NCBI RefSeq assembly: GCF_001421665.1
Contig: NZ_LMKV01000031.1
Location: 131,217 to 195,216 of the forward strand
Length of the DNA: 64,000 nucleotides
Source: Sphingobium sp. Leaf26
GTDB lineage: Bacteria; Pseudomonadota; Alphaproteobacteria; Sphingomonadales; Sphingomonadaceae
Direction: 5' to 3'
The translations under genes and the position numbers were made by a program. Numbering within the stretch: the stretch's first letter is position 1; each line of letters starts with the position of its first letter. The notes beneath the pieces were generated by a model. It did not search any database. It worked only from the letters and a program-made list of their open reading frames with translations, and had not been told where the DNA came from. Below are positions 50,975-59,852 of this stretch, in pieces.

Positions 50975-51200
50975 GGTGTCGCACGTCTCCTGACAATATC
51001 CCATGTCCTTTGACGACGCAGCCCTTTCCGTCAACCTCTAGCGCAACGAACGCATGAAGCGATCTCCGCCAGTCGAGCCACTATGCGAGAGCAAGTCAAT
51101 ATGCGCGGCGATCTGGGCGGCATTGTCTCATTCTAACCGAAAGCAAAAAGGCCATTTCTGATCGTGGGTGGTTGCTCCGAAAATCATAAAGGAAGGATAT

Positions 51201-51239
51201 ATCGGACATCATGTCCTGATATTGACATTAATGTCCGAT
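51201..51239. promoter_or_regulatory. Twin palindromes before the TetR-oxygenase operon
   Basis: GGACATCATGTCC (51204-51216) and GACATTAATGTC (51224-51235) are two adjacent palindromes sharing GACAT half-sites; the outer pair ATCGGACAT/ATGTCCGAT also mirrors. They sit 17-50 bp before the TetR gene start, as expected for autoregulation. The 50975-51200 stretch otherwise holds only the cofE promoter. Confidence 0.65.
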
Positions 51240-51255
51240 TGTTTATCCAGATGTC

Positions 51256-51894
51256 ATGGAAACCACCATGCCAGCGTCTGCAGGACCGAAACTCTCTCTG
51301 CGAGAAGCGCAACGGGTACTGACCCGGAAACGCATCTGTGATGCTGCCGGCCATCTGTTTTATGAGCAGGGGTTTCCTGCCGTCACCATGGAGGATATCG
51401 CCCATGCTGCCGGTGTTTCCCGCTCCACCCTCTATCTGCATTATGTCGATAAGACGGCCCTTTCTGTCGAAATCGCAGCCGCTTATGCTGACAGTCTTTG
51501 TGCGCTGGTCGCACGCCTTCCCGGCCCCGTCCCCACTCGCGTCCAGATTACAAATTGGATCGACGATCTTGCTGCGCTGATCGCGCGCGAACATGTCCCG
51601 GCCACGTTGATCGTGGACTTGTCTGCGCGCAGCGAAGCACCGGCAGCGACCGGCTTGATCGGTGATCGGCTTATCGCGGCGCTCGCGAACCAGTTGCCAG
51701 CCCTTGCCCGCGCTCTGGAATGCGACGCCACGCGCCCGCGCGCGCAAGCATGGGCCGAAGTCGCGATGCGGGAGCTTGGCTGGGCCTGCTCCCACCGGGC
51801 GGGCGACCTCAAGGATGCGCGTTCGGCAAGACTGACGGTTGCCGCAGAGATTTTTGAGCGATTCATACAAGCACAGATTGAAATGGAGACATGA
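51256..51894 (+). CDS. TetR-family regulator
   Basis: A 212-residue TetR-type regulator: helix-turn-helix LTRKRICDAAGHLFYEQGFPAV, TMEDIAHAAGVSRSTLYLHY, VDKTALSVEIAAAY and a helical ligand domain. It overlaps the start of the downstream MpaB-type gene as ATGA, and it probably controls its own operon through the twin palindromes upstream. Confidence 0.9.
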   Translation: METTMPASAGPKLSLREAQRVLTRKRICDAAGHLFYEQGFPAVTMEDIAHAAGVSRSTLYLHYVDKTALSVEIAAAYADSLCALVARLPGPVPTRVQITNWIDDLAALIAREHVPATLIVDLSARSEAPAATGLIGDRLIAALANQLPALARALECDATRPRAQAWAEVAMRELGWACSHRAGDLKDARSARLTVAAEIFERFIQAQIEMET

Positions 51895-52838
51895 TGGCCC
51901 GCAAAGAACGTCGCTGGCTCGGCACGACCGATCCCTATGTGCGGCTGAAGCAGATCGAGGCGCTCGACCTCGACACCGAATATCGTGAAATCACCAAGCT
52001 TTTCTATGCCGACTTTCAGTCGACCATGGTGGCCAAGAGCATCAATGGTTTCATGATGAACTATGCCGCGCCGCGCATTTCGCGCGTACTCGGTTCCACC
52101 GGGGAACTGGAGCATCGCATATCCAAGCGTGTCATCGACACGATCATCCTTGCCAGTGCGGTAATGATGGAGGGCTTTACCGGTCAGGGCCGCGACGCCG
52201 CGCGTCGGGTCAATGCCATGCATCGGCAATATGATATTCATCCCGACGACTTCATCGCCGTCGGCGCCGAGGAGACGGTCGGGTCTATCGTACTCGCCGA
52301 ACGCTATGGCTGGCGTCCAGTGACCGACAAGGAGCGTGAGGCGGTCAACCGCTATTATAGCCACCAGGCACGAGCATTCGGCTCGCCCAATCCATTGCCC
52401 GCCACCTATGCCGAAACAAAGGCCTTCTTTGAAGCCTATCTGGACAATCATGTCCGCTACGAACCGCAGAATGAGCGGTTGGGCACTGTGCTGCTGAGCT
52501 GGATCGGGACGATGGCTCCAGCAGGGATGCGGTCGCTTTATCGCTTCATTTTGGTCGCGCAACTGGATGATCGCATTGCGCGCGCTTGCGGTATCCGTCC
52601 CGCATCCCGTGTCGCGAAATGGTTTGCCCACACCGCCTTGAACCATCTGGGTGGCAAGCTGCCCGTGGCCGATGGCGGACCCAGTCATCTGGATGCGCTC
52701 GTCAGCAGCGTTTATCCGGACGGCTACGATATCAGCAAGATAGGCACGCACGTCGCGAATGTGGACGATCAATACGACCCGCATTCCGTCCATAATCCGT
52801 CAGACGGGACGCCGAACAGGATTGCTGCTGCACTATAG
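51891..52838 (+). CDS. MpaB/latex-clearing-protein-like oxygenase (DUF2236)
   Basis: A 315-residue protein of the MpaB/DUF2236 family, which includes b-type heme oxygenases such as rubber oxygenase Lcp and an ER enzyme of fungal mycophenolic acid synthesis. Seen: RRVNAMHRQYDIHPDDFIAVGAEETVGSIVLAERYGWRP (the His candidate for heme is in the MHRQYDIHP region), and AYLDNHVRYEPQNERLG. No signal peptide is apparent. It is coupled to a TetR gene. Substrate unknown; a lipophilic alkene or terpenoid is a guess from the family. Confidence 0.75.
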   Translation: MMARKERRWLGTTDPYVRLKQIEALDLDTEYREITKLFYADFQSTMVAKSINGFMMNYAAPRISRVLGSTGELEHRISKRVIDTIILASAVMMEGFTGQGRDAARRVNAMHRQYDIHPDDFIAVGAEETVGSIVLAERYGWRPVTDKEREAVNRYYSHQARAFGSPNPLPATYAETKAFFEAYLDNHVRYEPQNERLGTVLLSWIGTMAPAGMRSLYRFILVAQLDDRIARACGIRPASRVAKWFAHTALNHLGGKLPVADGGPSHLDALVSSVYPDGYDISKIGTHVANVDDQYDPHSVHNPSDGTPNRIAAAL

Positions 52839-52936
52839 GCGAACAACGCCAGCCGGACAAAGACCTGGCAATGTTCACCCGGTTCGCGACGAGGGCGGCC
52901 GCTGCCGTCCATCGTCGCGCTTATGACAAGGTCCAC

Positions 52937-55612
52937 TCAGTTCGGCAGCAGCTTCGCCGTCTTGATGGAAAATGTTGTTGATTGTACCGGCAGATCGCCC
53001 CCCGGCTGTCCGCCGCCGACGGAAATGGTGTAGCGGCCAGCCAGCATCTGGATTTGTCCATCCGGCGACACCGAACTCAAGTCTCGTGGGTCGAGTTCGA
53101 ACCGCAGGGCGCGCTTTTCGCCCGGTGCCATGCTGACCCTCTGGAAACCGCGCAGGGCTATCCTGGGTGTACCCGGCGCGTCAGGAAAGTTGAGGTAAAG
53201 TTGCGCAACCTCGTCGCCCTGACGTGCGCCAACATTGGCTACGCTGGTTTCTACAACCACGCCCTTTGCACCGGTGCGATCAAGCAGGCTGACCTTGACC
53301 GGCCCGTACGCAAATTTCGTATAGCTCAGCCCGTAGCCGAACGGATAAACTGGCGCCCCATCGAAATAGCGGTAGGTCCGCCCTTTCATGGCGAAGTCTT
53401 CGAAGGCCGGCAGTTGCGCAACATCGCGATAGAAGGTGACCGGCAGACGGCCCGCAGGATTGGCAAGGCCGGCAACCGCCCGACCCACTGCCAGCCCGCC
53501 CGCTTCGCCCGGATACCAGGCCTGGATGATCGCGCTGGCATTTTGCTTGGCCCATTCCAGATTGATCGCGCTGCCGCTCATGTTGATCACGACAAGCGGC
53601 TTGCCGGTGGCCTTTGCGGCCTTGAGCAAGGCGAGTTGATCAGCGGGCAGGTCGAGCGAGGTTCGGTCACCCTCTTTGAAACCGGGCAACTTGATCGAGG
53701 ATTCCTCGCTTTCCAAAGTGGAGTTGATGCCGACCACGGCGACGATCACGTCCGCGTCCTTGGCTGATGCCGCAAGATCTGCCTCTGGCTGGCGTGACAC
53801 ACGCTGCCAGTTCAATTCGCCGAAATGAAGCGCGGGCACCTGCACACTGAAATTGAAGGGATAGCGCTGTCCCGCCACCAGATCGACCGTCTGGAGTTTT
53901 GGCATCACGGCGGGATTAAACCCGTTCTGGATTACGACTTTCGGTTCGTCTGCGAACTGGAACGAACCTACGATTGTCCTGCCGCCGATGCGATAGGTTC
54001 CGGTTTCCGGTGCCACGATGAACCCGGTGGCCACGGCCCTCCCGCCATCGGGAAGAAGTGGCTGCGTGAAAATCTCGAAGTTTACCAGTGGCTCGACGCG
54101 CGTGGTGGTCGCTACGTCGCTCGGCAGTCCGGTCATTGCCCGCATGAACTTGTCCATCAGCGTGGTTGGCGCGGGTTTGCCGTCAGGCTTGAACGGATAA
54201 TAACGCATCGTCACGCCCGGCTTGCCATCCTCGCTCAACAGCGCAGATGTGGGAATGACATTGCCGTCCGAGACCGATTCGCCTGCCGGGACATAGGTGA
54301 TCTGTGCATCGGGCAACGCGGCCTTCATTCCGTCGAAGACCGAGGGTAGATCAGCAGTCTCCCGGCTGGTGTAGTTACCACGCAGCACCCGGCGCGAATC
54401 CGCAAGCGGACCGACAAGCGCGATTTTCACGCCCTTGCGGTCCAGTGGCAGGACACCGTCATTCTTGAGCAAAACCAGCGTTTGCTGGGCCGCAGCAAGG
54501 GCCAGCGCACGATGTTCAGGGGTATTGATCGACGAGGTGGCCGGCGCAGTCTTGCTAGACTTGGCTTCCAGCAGGCCGAGGCGGATGCGCGTGGCCAACC
54601 CGCGCGCGACCGCGCGATCAAGATCAGCCATCGGCAACTTGCCAGTCTTGACGGCCTGGACATAGTTGTTCGCCTGGCCAAAGGAATTGCGATCGAACAG
54701 GCTTTCGGTGGCGCATTCGATGTCCAGCCCTGCCCGCACAGCCAGCGCCGATCCCGCGATATTGTCCGGCGCAAACTTGTGCGCGGTGGAAATGTCGCGC
54801 ACGGCACCGCAGTCCGAAACGACGGCACCGGTAAAGCCCCAGTCCCTGCGCAGAGTATCCTGCATCAGGAAGGTGTTGGTGCAGGCCGGTTGCCCATTGA
54901 TCGAGCTGTAGGCACACATCACCGACCCGGCGCGGCCATCAACCAACGCAGAACGGAAGGCGGGCAGATACGTGTCGCGCATGTCATGCACGGAAGCGGT
55001 CACATCCGCTGTGTGGCGCGTCGATTCAGGGCCGCTATGGACTGCGAAATGTTTGGGCGTAGCGACAATCTTCGGCGCGTCAGGATTTGGCCCCTGCAAG
55101 CCGGTTACATAGGCAATACCCATCTGGCCGGTGAGGAATGGATCCTCGCCATAGGTTTCCTGGCCGCGCCCCCAGCGTGGATCGCGAAAGATATTGAGGT
55201 TGGGCGACCAGTAGGTGCGCCCGGCACCCAGTTCCAGCGGTCTGCCCGCCGCAACCATCGCATCGCCCGCTTCGATACCTTCGTCCGAAATCGCTTCGGC
55301 AATCCGCTTGAGCAGCGGTGCATTGAAGCTGGCGGCCAGGCCGATGGGTTCAGGGAAATTGGTTGCGTGTGGATTGAAAGCAAAACCATGCAGCGCCTCG
55401 CTCCACCACTGATAATCGGGCAGGTTCAGACGGGGTATAGCAGGTTGGGAGTTGATCATCTGACTTGCCTTTTCCTCCAGCGTCATCTGAGCGACGATAG
55501 CGGCAGCCCGTTGTTCGGGCGTGGCGGCAGACTTCGCAAACGCCGGGGCCGAGAGGCAAAGGGCCAGAGCGGTGGCCGCAGGCAAAAAGGCAAAGGATGA
55601 TGCGGTTCGCAC
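52937..55612 (-). CDS. GH3 beta-glycosidase with PA14-type insert
   Basis: An exported beta-glucosidase/beta-xylosidase-type enzyme of 891 residues (signal MRTASSFAFLPAATALALCLSAPAFA). The TIM barrel carries LGAGRTYWSPNLNIFRDPRWGRGQE, TPKHFAVHSG and the nucleophile Asp267 in AVVSDCGA. The second domain begins LVLLKNDGVLPLD and contains an inserted PA14-like module (about 500-610, FIVAPETGTYRIGGR) before VVINMSGSAINLEW; a fibronectin-III-like tail ends the protein. It follows an SGNH esterase by 9 bp. Activity on xylo- or arabino-oligosaccharides is suggested by its neighbours. Confidence 0.92.
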   Translation of the reverse strand: MRTASSFAFLPAATALALCLSAPAFAKSAATPEQRAAAIVAQMTLEEKASQMINSQPAIPRLNLPDYQWWSEALHGFAFNPHATNFPEPIGLAASFNAPLLKRIAEAISDEGIEAGDAMVAAGRPLELGAGRTYWSPNLNIFRDPRWGRGQETYGEDPFLTGQMGIAYVTGLQGPNPDAPKIVATPKHFAVHSGPESTRHTADVTASVHDMRDTYLPAFRSALVDGRAGSVMCAYSSINGQPACTNTFLMQDTLRRDWGFTGAVVSDCGAVRDISTAHKFAPDNIAGSALAVRAGLDIECATESLFDRNSFGQANNYVQAVKTGKLPMADLDRAVARGLATRIRLGLLEAKSSKTAPATSSINTPEHRALALAAAQQTLVLLKNDGVLPLDRKGVKIALVGPLADSRRVLRGNYTSRETADLPSVFDGMKAALPDAQITYVPAGESVSDGNVIPTSALLSEDGKPGVTMRYYPFKPDGKPAPTTLMDKFMRAMTGLPSDVATTTRVEPLVNFEIFTQPLLPDGGRAVATGFIVAPETGTYRIGGRTIVGSFQFADEPKVVIQNGFNPAVMPKLQTVDLVAGQRYPFNFSVQVPALHFGELNWQRVSRQPEADLAASAKDADVIVAVVGINSTLESEESSIKLPGFKEGDRTSLDLPADQLALLKAAKATGKPLVVINMSGSAINLEWAKQNASAIIQAWYPGEAGGLAVGRAVAGLANPAGRLPVTFYRDVAQLPAFEDFAMKGRTYRYFDGAPVYPFGYGLSYTKFAYGPVKVSLLDRTGAKGVVVETSVANVGARQGDEVAQLYLNFPDAPGTPRIALRGFQRVSMAPGEKRALRFELDPRDLSSVSPDGQIQMLAGRYTISVGGGQPGGDLPVQSTTFSIKTAKLLPN

Positions 55613-55621
55613 GACAGTCTC

Positions 55622-56503
55622 CTAGTTCGCCACGCGGGCGAGGGTTTTGTTGAGCAATGGCCGCATCAGCGCATAGCCATCGCGATTGGGGTGAAGGCCG
55701 TCGTTGGCCAGCGCCGGGGCAAATGCCCCTTCACTGTCAGCCAGCAACGGCGTGTAATCGATAAACGTGACGCGCTGCTGTGCAGCCAGTTGCACAAGAC
55801 GGCTGTTCACCGCAGCGATGCGCGACCGCAGGTCTTCGTTCGGGCGGGCGATGAAGGTTTTGGACGGGGTTATCGCGGCCAGCACCACGCGGATGCCGTT
55901 GGTTTTGGCGATGTCGATCATCGCGCGGATATTGTCGACGATGGCCTGGTCCGACGTCGGCCCGGTATTGCCCATGATGTCGTTCACCCCGGCCATGATG
56001 TGGACCACGCGCGGACGCAGGGCGACGACATCCTGATAGAAGCGCAAAAGGATCTGCGGTGTGGTCTGGCCGCCGATGCCACGGTTGAGCGTGGCAGCGT
56101 CGAACAGCGAGGGATCGCCCAGTTTCCAGTTCTCGGTGATGGAATCGCCCAGAAAAACCGCTTTTGGCCGCACGCCGCTGGCCAAGACCTGGGCATTTTC
56201 CTGCTGGTAACGGCAAAGGTTGGGCCAATCCTTTGCCCGCTGATCCAATGCCGCCTTTTGCAGTCCAGCCAGCCGCGCCATCGCGCCCGGTGGCATGGCT
56301 GCGAGAAACTCGCCAAGATTGGCAAATCGGCGTGGCTCTATTCCCAGCCTGTTGATCTGCTCAAGATCCGGGTTCGCACTGGCATTGGCCGCCGGGCATA
56401 ACTGCACTGTATCAGCCGCGCCGACAGAGGCATGGGCTGGGGGAATGGCGGTGAGCATGAGGGATATGCCGAGTGTGATCGAACCCCGTCTCGTCATCTC
56501 CAT
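55622..56503 (-). CDS. SGNH/GDSL-family esterase, secreted
   Basis: A 293-residue exported esterase (signal MTRRGSITLGISLMLTAIPPAHA; ATG at 56503 or 56497). All four SGNH blocks are visible: Ser in VFLGDSITENW, Gly in RGIGGQTTPQILLRF, Asn in IMAGVNDIMGNTG, and Asp/His in LANDGLHPNRDGY. Such enzymes in hemicellulose operons commonly remove acetyl groups. It lies between the truncated GH51 gene and GH3. Confidence 0.9.
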   Translation of the reverse strand: MEMTRRGSITLGISLMLTAIPPAHASVGAADTVQLCPAANASANPDLEQINRLGIEPRRFANLGEFLAAMPPGAMARLAGLQKAALDQRAKDWPNLCRYQQENAQVLASGVRPKAVFLGDSITENWKLGDPSLFDAATLNRGIGGQTTPQILLRFYQDVVALRPRVVHIMAGVNDIMGNTGPTSDQAIVDNIRAMIDIAKTNGIRVVLAAITPSKTFIARPNEDLRSRIAAVNSRLVQLAAQQRVTFIDYTPLLADSEGAFAPALANDGLHPNRDGYALMRPLLNKTLARVAN

Positions 56504-56548
56504 CCTCCTCTGACCCTCTCAATGTTATACTGCCTTCAGGGTTTGCTC

Positions 56549-57865
56549 TTACGGCTCCAGTCGGACGACTGTGACCGAGTGCGGCGGCAAGGTCAGCGAC
56601 AGGATGCCGTTGCTGGCGGTAGCCTTGAAAGGCTTTGGCGCAACCGTGGTCGGCGCGTCGAAGCTGTTCACGCTGGCAAAACTCGGCGCAGACAGCACCT
56701 CGCCTTCCGCACGGCTTGCCGCGAAGCCAGGCACATTAGCGGTCACCACGGATTCTGCCTTGGGATCAAGGTTGATCAGCGCCAGCCACACTTTGCCGTC
56801 CTTGCCGCGCGCGGCCAGCGCATCGACCTTTGGCAGGGTGATCTTGTCGAACTTATACTCGCCCGCGTTGAACGTGACTGGCAGCAGGGTCGCATCCTGG
56901 AAGGGTACATACATTTTGTAGATGTGGTAGGTCGGTGTCAGGACCATCTTTGGCCCTTCGGTCATGATCATCGCCTGCAGCACGTTCACCATCTGCGCGA
57001 TGTTGGTCATTCGCACGCGATCGGCATGTCGCGCGAAGATGTTGAGGTTCATGGCGGCGGCCATGCCATCACGCAGCGAATTCTGCTGGATCAGGAACAT
57101 CTGCTCGGTGCCCGCCTTGGGCTTTAGCCAGACACCCCATTCATCGACCACCAGCGCCACATGCTTCTTGGGATCATATTTGTCCATGATCTCGGAATGC
57201 TTGGTGATGGTGCGGTCCATCCACTGCGTCTGCATCAGGACGGTAGCATATTCCTTCTCACCAAAGCCTTCGGCAGGCTCGTTGAACGGAACCGAACCCC
57301 ACGTATATTGGTGCAGCGAAATGCCGTCTATGTCCCAATAGATCGGGCTGCGCGTCTTCCACGCCTTCATGATGACTTCGGTATAGGACGGATCAGCACT
57401 GTTCGGCCCGGCGGCAATACGCTTCATGCCTTCGGGGTTGCTGGGCAGCGAATCCATCGGCTTGCCGCTCATCAGATCCTTGGCGATCGCTGCGAAATCG
57501 ACTTTCGGCGCAGCCTGGGCGGGATTATAATTATGCACGAAGTGGGCAAAGGGCTTCATCTTCGTGACATATTCTTCGCCGGTAAATGGCCCGCCGCAGC
57601 CCCACATCTCGTTGCCCAGGCCCAGATATTTAACCTTATAAGGCGCTTTGCGGCCGTTCGCGGCCCGTTCGCTGGCGGCCGAAGCGGGAGCGACTGCCGT
57701 CATATACTCCACCCAGTCGGCCGCTTCCTGTACGGTGCCGGAACCGACATTGACCGAGATATAGGCTTCCGAGCCGATCTGTTCGGCGAAATCCATAAAT
57801 TCATGCGTGCCGAAGCTGTTTGGCTCCACCGCACACGCCCACAGACAATAGGCTTTGCCATGCAC
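56549..57865 (-). pseudogene. GH51 alpha-L-arabinofuranosidase, 5'-truncated
   Basis: The frame encodes the C-terminal part of a GH51 arabinofuranosidase: EPNSFGTHEFMDFAEQIGSEAYISVNVGSGTVQEAADWVEYM, the acid/base Glu86 in YLGLGNEMWGCGG, nucleophile Glu242 in ALVVDEWGVW and the C-terminal beta domain to TVVRLEP. Intact enzymes carry roughly 100 or more residues before this point, including the signal peptide and first barrel strands. Homology starts only at about residue 13 (57829); the residues before it are read antisense from an epoxide hydrolase remnant. The gene has lost its start, signal and promoter, so it is probably dead. Confidence 0.85.
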
Positions 57866-58264
57866 GATTCCCCGGTCGGACTGGCGGCGTGGCTCACTGA
57901 AAAGCGTAGAGCGTGGAGCGACTGCGGGGGCGACGTTGAGTCAGTGTTCAGTAAAGATGACCTGATCACCAACACCATGCTGTACTGGCTGACCGACACC
58001 TATGTCAGTTCCGCGCGCCACTATTATGAGACCAAGGCCGAAGCGCTGACGCCAGCCCATGATCGCCAGCCCCCCGTCGAAGCGCCCACGGCGCTGCTCC
58101 AGTTCAAGGGCGACGTTTGGATGCAACCGCGCAAGTGGGCCGAGCGCTACTATAATCTCAAACGCTGGACCGTTGCCGAGCATGGTGGGCACTTCGCACC
58201 GATGGAAACGCCAGGCGTGCTGGTTGACGATATCCGGGCGTTTTTCCGGGCGTTGCGCTCTTGA
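57848..58264 (+). pseudogene. Epoxide hydrolase (alpha/beta-hydrolase), C-terminal remnant
   Basis: The plus-strand frame encodes the last ~138 residues of an EHN-type epoxide hydrolase: IGFAMHDSPVGLAAWLTEKRRAW, DDLITNTMLYWLTDTYVSSARHYYE, VWMQPRKWAERYYN and the catalytic-His region VAEHGGHFAPMETP. Intact family members are near 390 residues; the N-terminal domain and nucleophile elbow are missing. The break coincides with the broken 5' end of the opposite-strand GH51 gene, so a single rearrangement removed both starts. The open frame continues upstream, but only as antisense of GH51. Confidence 0.85.
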
Positions 58265-58286
58265 GCGCGTCGCCCCTACATGAGAG

Positions 58287-58937
58287 TCATCCTTTAAGCT
58301 GTTCTAATTCATAATCGCGAATGATCCGGTCAAGCGAGGGTCGATAATCACCCAGCCCGTTGGGCAGAGAAACAGGCCTCCCTTCAGCGTCGCGCCCCGT
58401 CTCAATCAATTCCCTGCATTGGATGAACATGATGGCCGCGCCAATGATCGCCTGATTGGCTTCGATGTAGACTTCCAAAGCCCGGCCCCGCGGAAGGCCG
58501 CGCCGCTCCATCATAGAAACGATGTTCGCCGTATAATCGGCGGCGCGGTCCATCGTTTCCCCGCCCACCAGCTTGCCGATCATCTCTGGCTTGGAATTGA
58601 ACAGCGCAAAGCACAGCGCAGCATGGCCTCTCAATACTTCCTGCCAGGTGCCGGCATAAGTGTCGGCCAGCGCACGAGATGCCAAGCGGTCAGCAACGAG
58701 TTCCAGCAAGTGATCGCGCCCGCGAATATAGCCATAAAGCGTGGCCACTCCGGTGTTCAATTCCTGCGCCACCGCCGCCAATTCCAGGCGTTCGATGCCT
58801 ACCTTGCACGCAGCATTGATGATCGCATCCAGCGTCAGTCGACGCGGCCTGCCCACGGCGCGCTTGCCCCGCTTCTCGGGTAGATTCTCAACTGATTCCA
58901 GCGGCATCGCTGTGGTCTGTTCGCTGCGTACAGTCAT
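58287..58937 (-). CDS. TetR-family regulator
   Basis: A roughly 216-residue TetR regulator: GKRAVGRPRRLTLDAIINAACKVGIE, LAAVAQELNTGVATLYGYIRGRDHLLELVADRLA and a TetR_C-like helical domain (HAALCFALFNSKPEMIGKLVGG). I choose the ATG at 58937, which has GGAGAGG about 12 bp upstream, over a GTG at 58958. It is convergent with the epoxide hydrolase remnant, 22 bp away, and may have been its regulator. Confidence 0.88.
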   Translation of the reverse strand: MTVRSEQTTAMPLESVENLPEKRGKRAVGRPRRLTLDAIINAACKVGIERLELAAVAQELNTGVATLYGYIRGRDHLLELVADRLASRALADTYAGTWQEVLRGHAALCFALFNSKPEMIGKLVGGETMDRAADYTANIVSMMERRGLPRGRALEVYIEANQAIIGAAIMFIQCRELIETGRDAEGRPVSLPNGLGDYRPSLDRIIRDYELEQLKG

Positions 58938-59159
58938 TCCAGAATCAACCTCTCCCACTCAGCCTTCATTTTATCAGCTTGCCTGACAATCGACGCCAGA
59001 CTGAACGTCACACTCTTCGTAAGCAAGGCGCTTTGACGCCATGCTGCGTCCGCGTCCAGATATTTTACGAATCGCTATCGACAATTCAGTCGATGCAGCT
59101 TAAATGCAAGCTCAGGCGGGCAATACCGTCCCCATCATATTGAAATATTGGTGACAGAC

Positions 59160-59450
59160 ATGAAGATTTCCTCCGCGTTCGCTTTCGCCCTTGGCCTGTG
59201 TGCAATTTCTGCCGCAGCGCACGCAGCAGACCCTTCCCCCGTTGCGGACGCTGCCACTCCGGTCGCCAAGGTCGGCGATCTCATCTTTTCCGCCGATGGC
59301 CGCCGCGTAGGTCGTGTCGATCGTATCCGCGGCAACAGTGTCGCCGTCATCATCGAAATGAAGATGATCTACATTCCTTTCGACAAGCTCAGCGCAGGGG
59401 ATCGTGGCGTTGTCAGTTCCTTGACGCTCAAGGAAATCAAGCACCTCTGA
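59160..59450 (+). CDS. Small secreted PRC-barrel-like protein
   Basis: A 96-residue protein with a signal peptide (MKISSAFAFALGLCAISAAAHA) and a short beta-rich domain (VGDLIFSADGRRVGRVDRI, VAVIIEMKMIYIPFDKLSAG) resembling PRC-barrel proteins. I use the ATG at 59160. Function unknown. Confidence 0.65.
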   Translation: MKISSAFAFALGLCAISAAAHAADPSPVADAATPVAKVGDLIFSADGRRVGRVDRIRGNSVAVIIEMKMIYIPFDKLSAGDRGVVSSLTLKEIKHL

Positions 59451-59619
59451 CCTATTACAGCGTCTGCTGCTGCACAGCTGAGTTTGGCAAAAGCAAGTAG
59501 CCGTGGGCCGGCAGTTGATTTGATCCGAAGCGTCGCGCTACGTGTCAAATTGGCCTACGAGAAATGCCCGCGCTTCTGTACAGACAGCAGCGCGGGCTGC
59601 TGCGGTGCCACAACCTGAT

Positions 59620-59745
59620 TCAATTGAATAGCGAAAGATCGATGGCATCGCCCATCAGCTTGTAGCCTGCTTCGCCCGGATGCGGCCCGTCAGCGGCAAA
59701 GCGCCAACACGGCCTCCATGCGCTGTAAAAGCTCAGATAGCGACC
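59620..59745 (-). pseudogene. SGNH/GDSL esterase C-terminal remnant
   Basis: Read on the minus strand from about 59745 to the TGA at 59620-59622, the frame gives MGRYLSFYSAWRP, then FAADGPHPGEAGYKLMGDAI and DLSLFN, ending in a stop. The ADGPHPGEAGYKLM block is the Asp/His motif that closes GDSL esterases. Nothing upstream restores the other blocks, so this appears to be the tail of a deleted gene. The rest of the 59451-59852 gap shows no gene. Confidence 0.5.
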
Positions 59746-59852
59746 CATCGGAACTTGGCTCCGTCGGCCCATGCTCGTCTATGGGACAGCGACGAAGATA
59801 CGCTTTCGTTATCCTCTCCCCCTCCACCCCACGTTAGCGAACCGCGATACGC

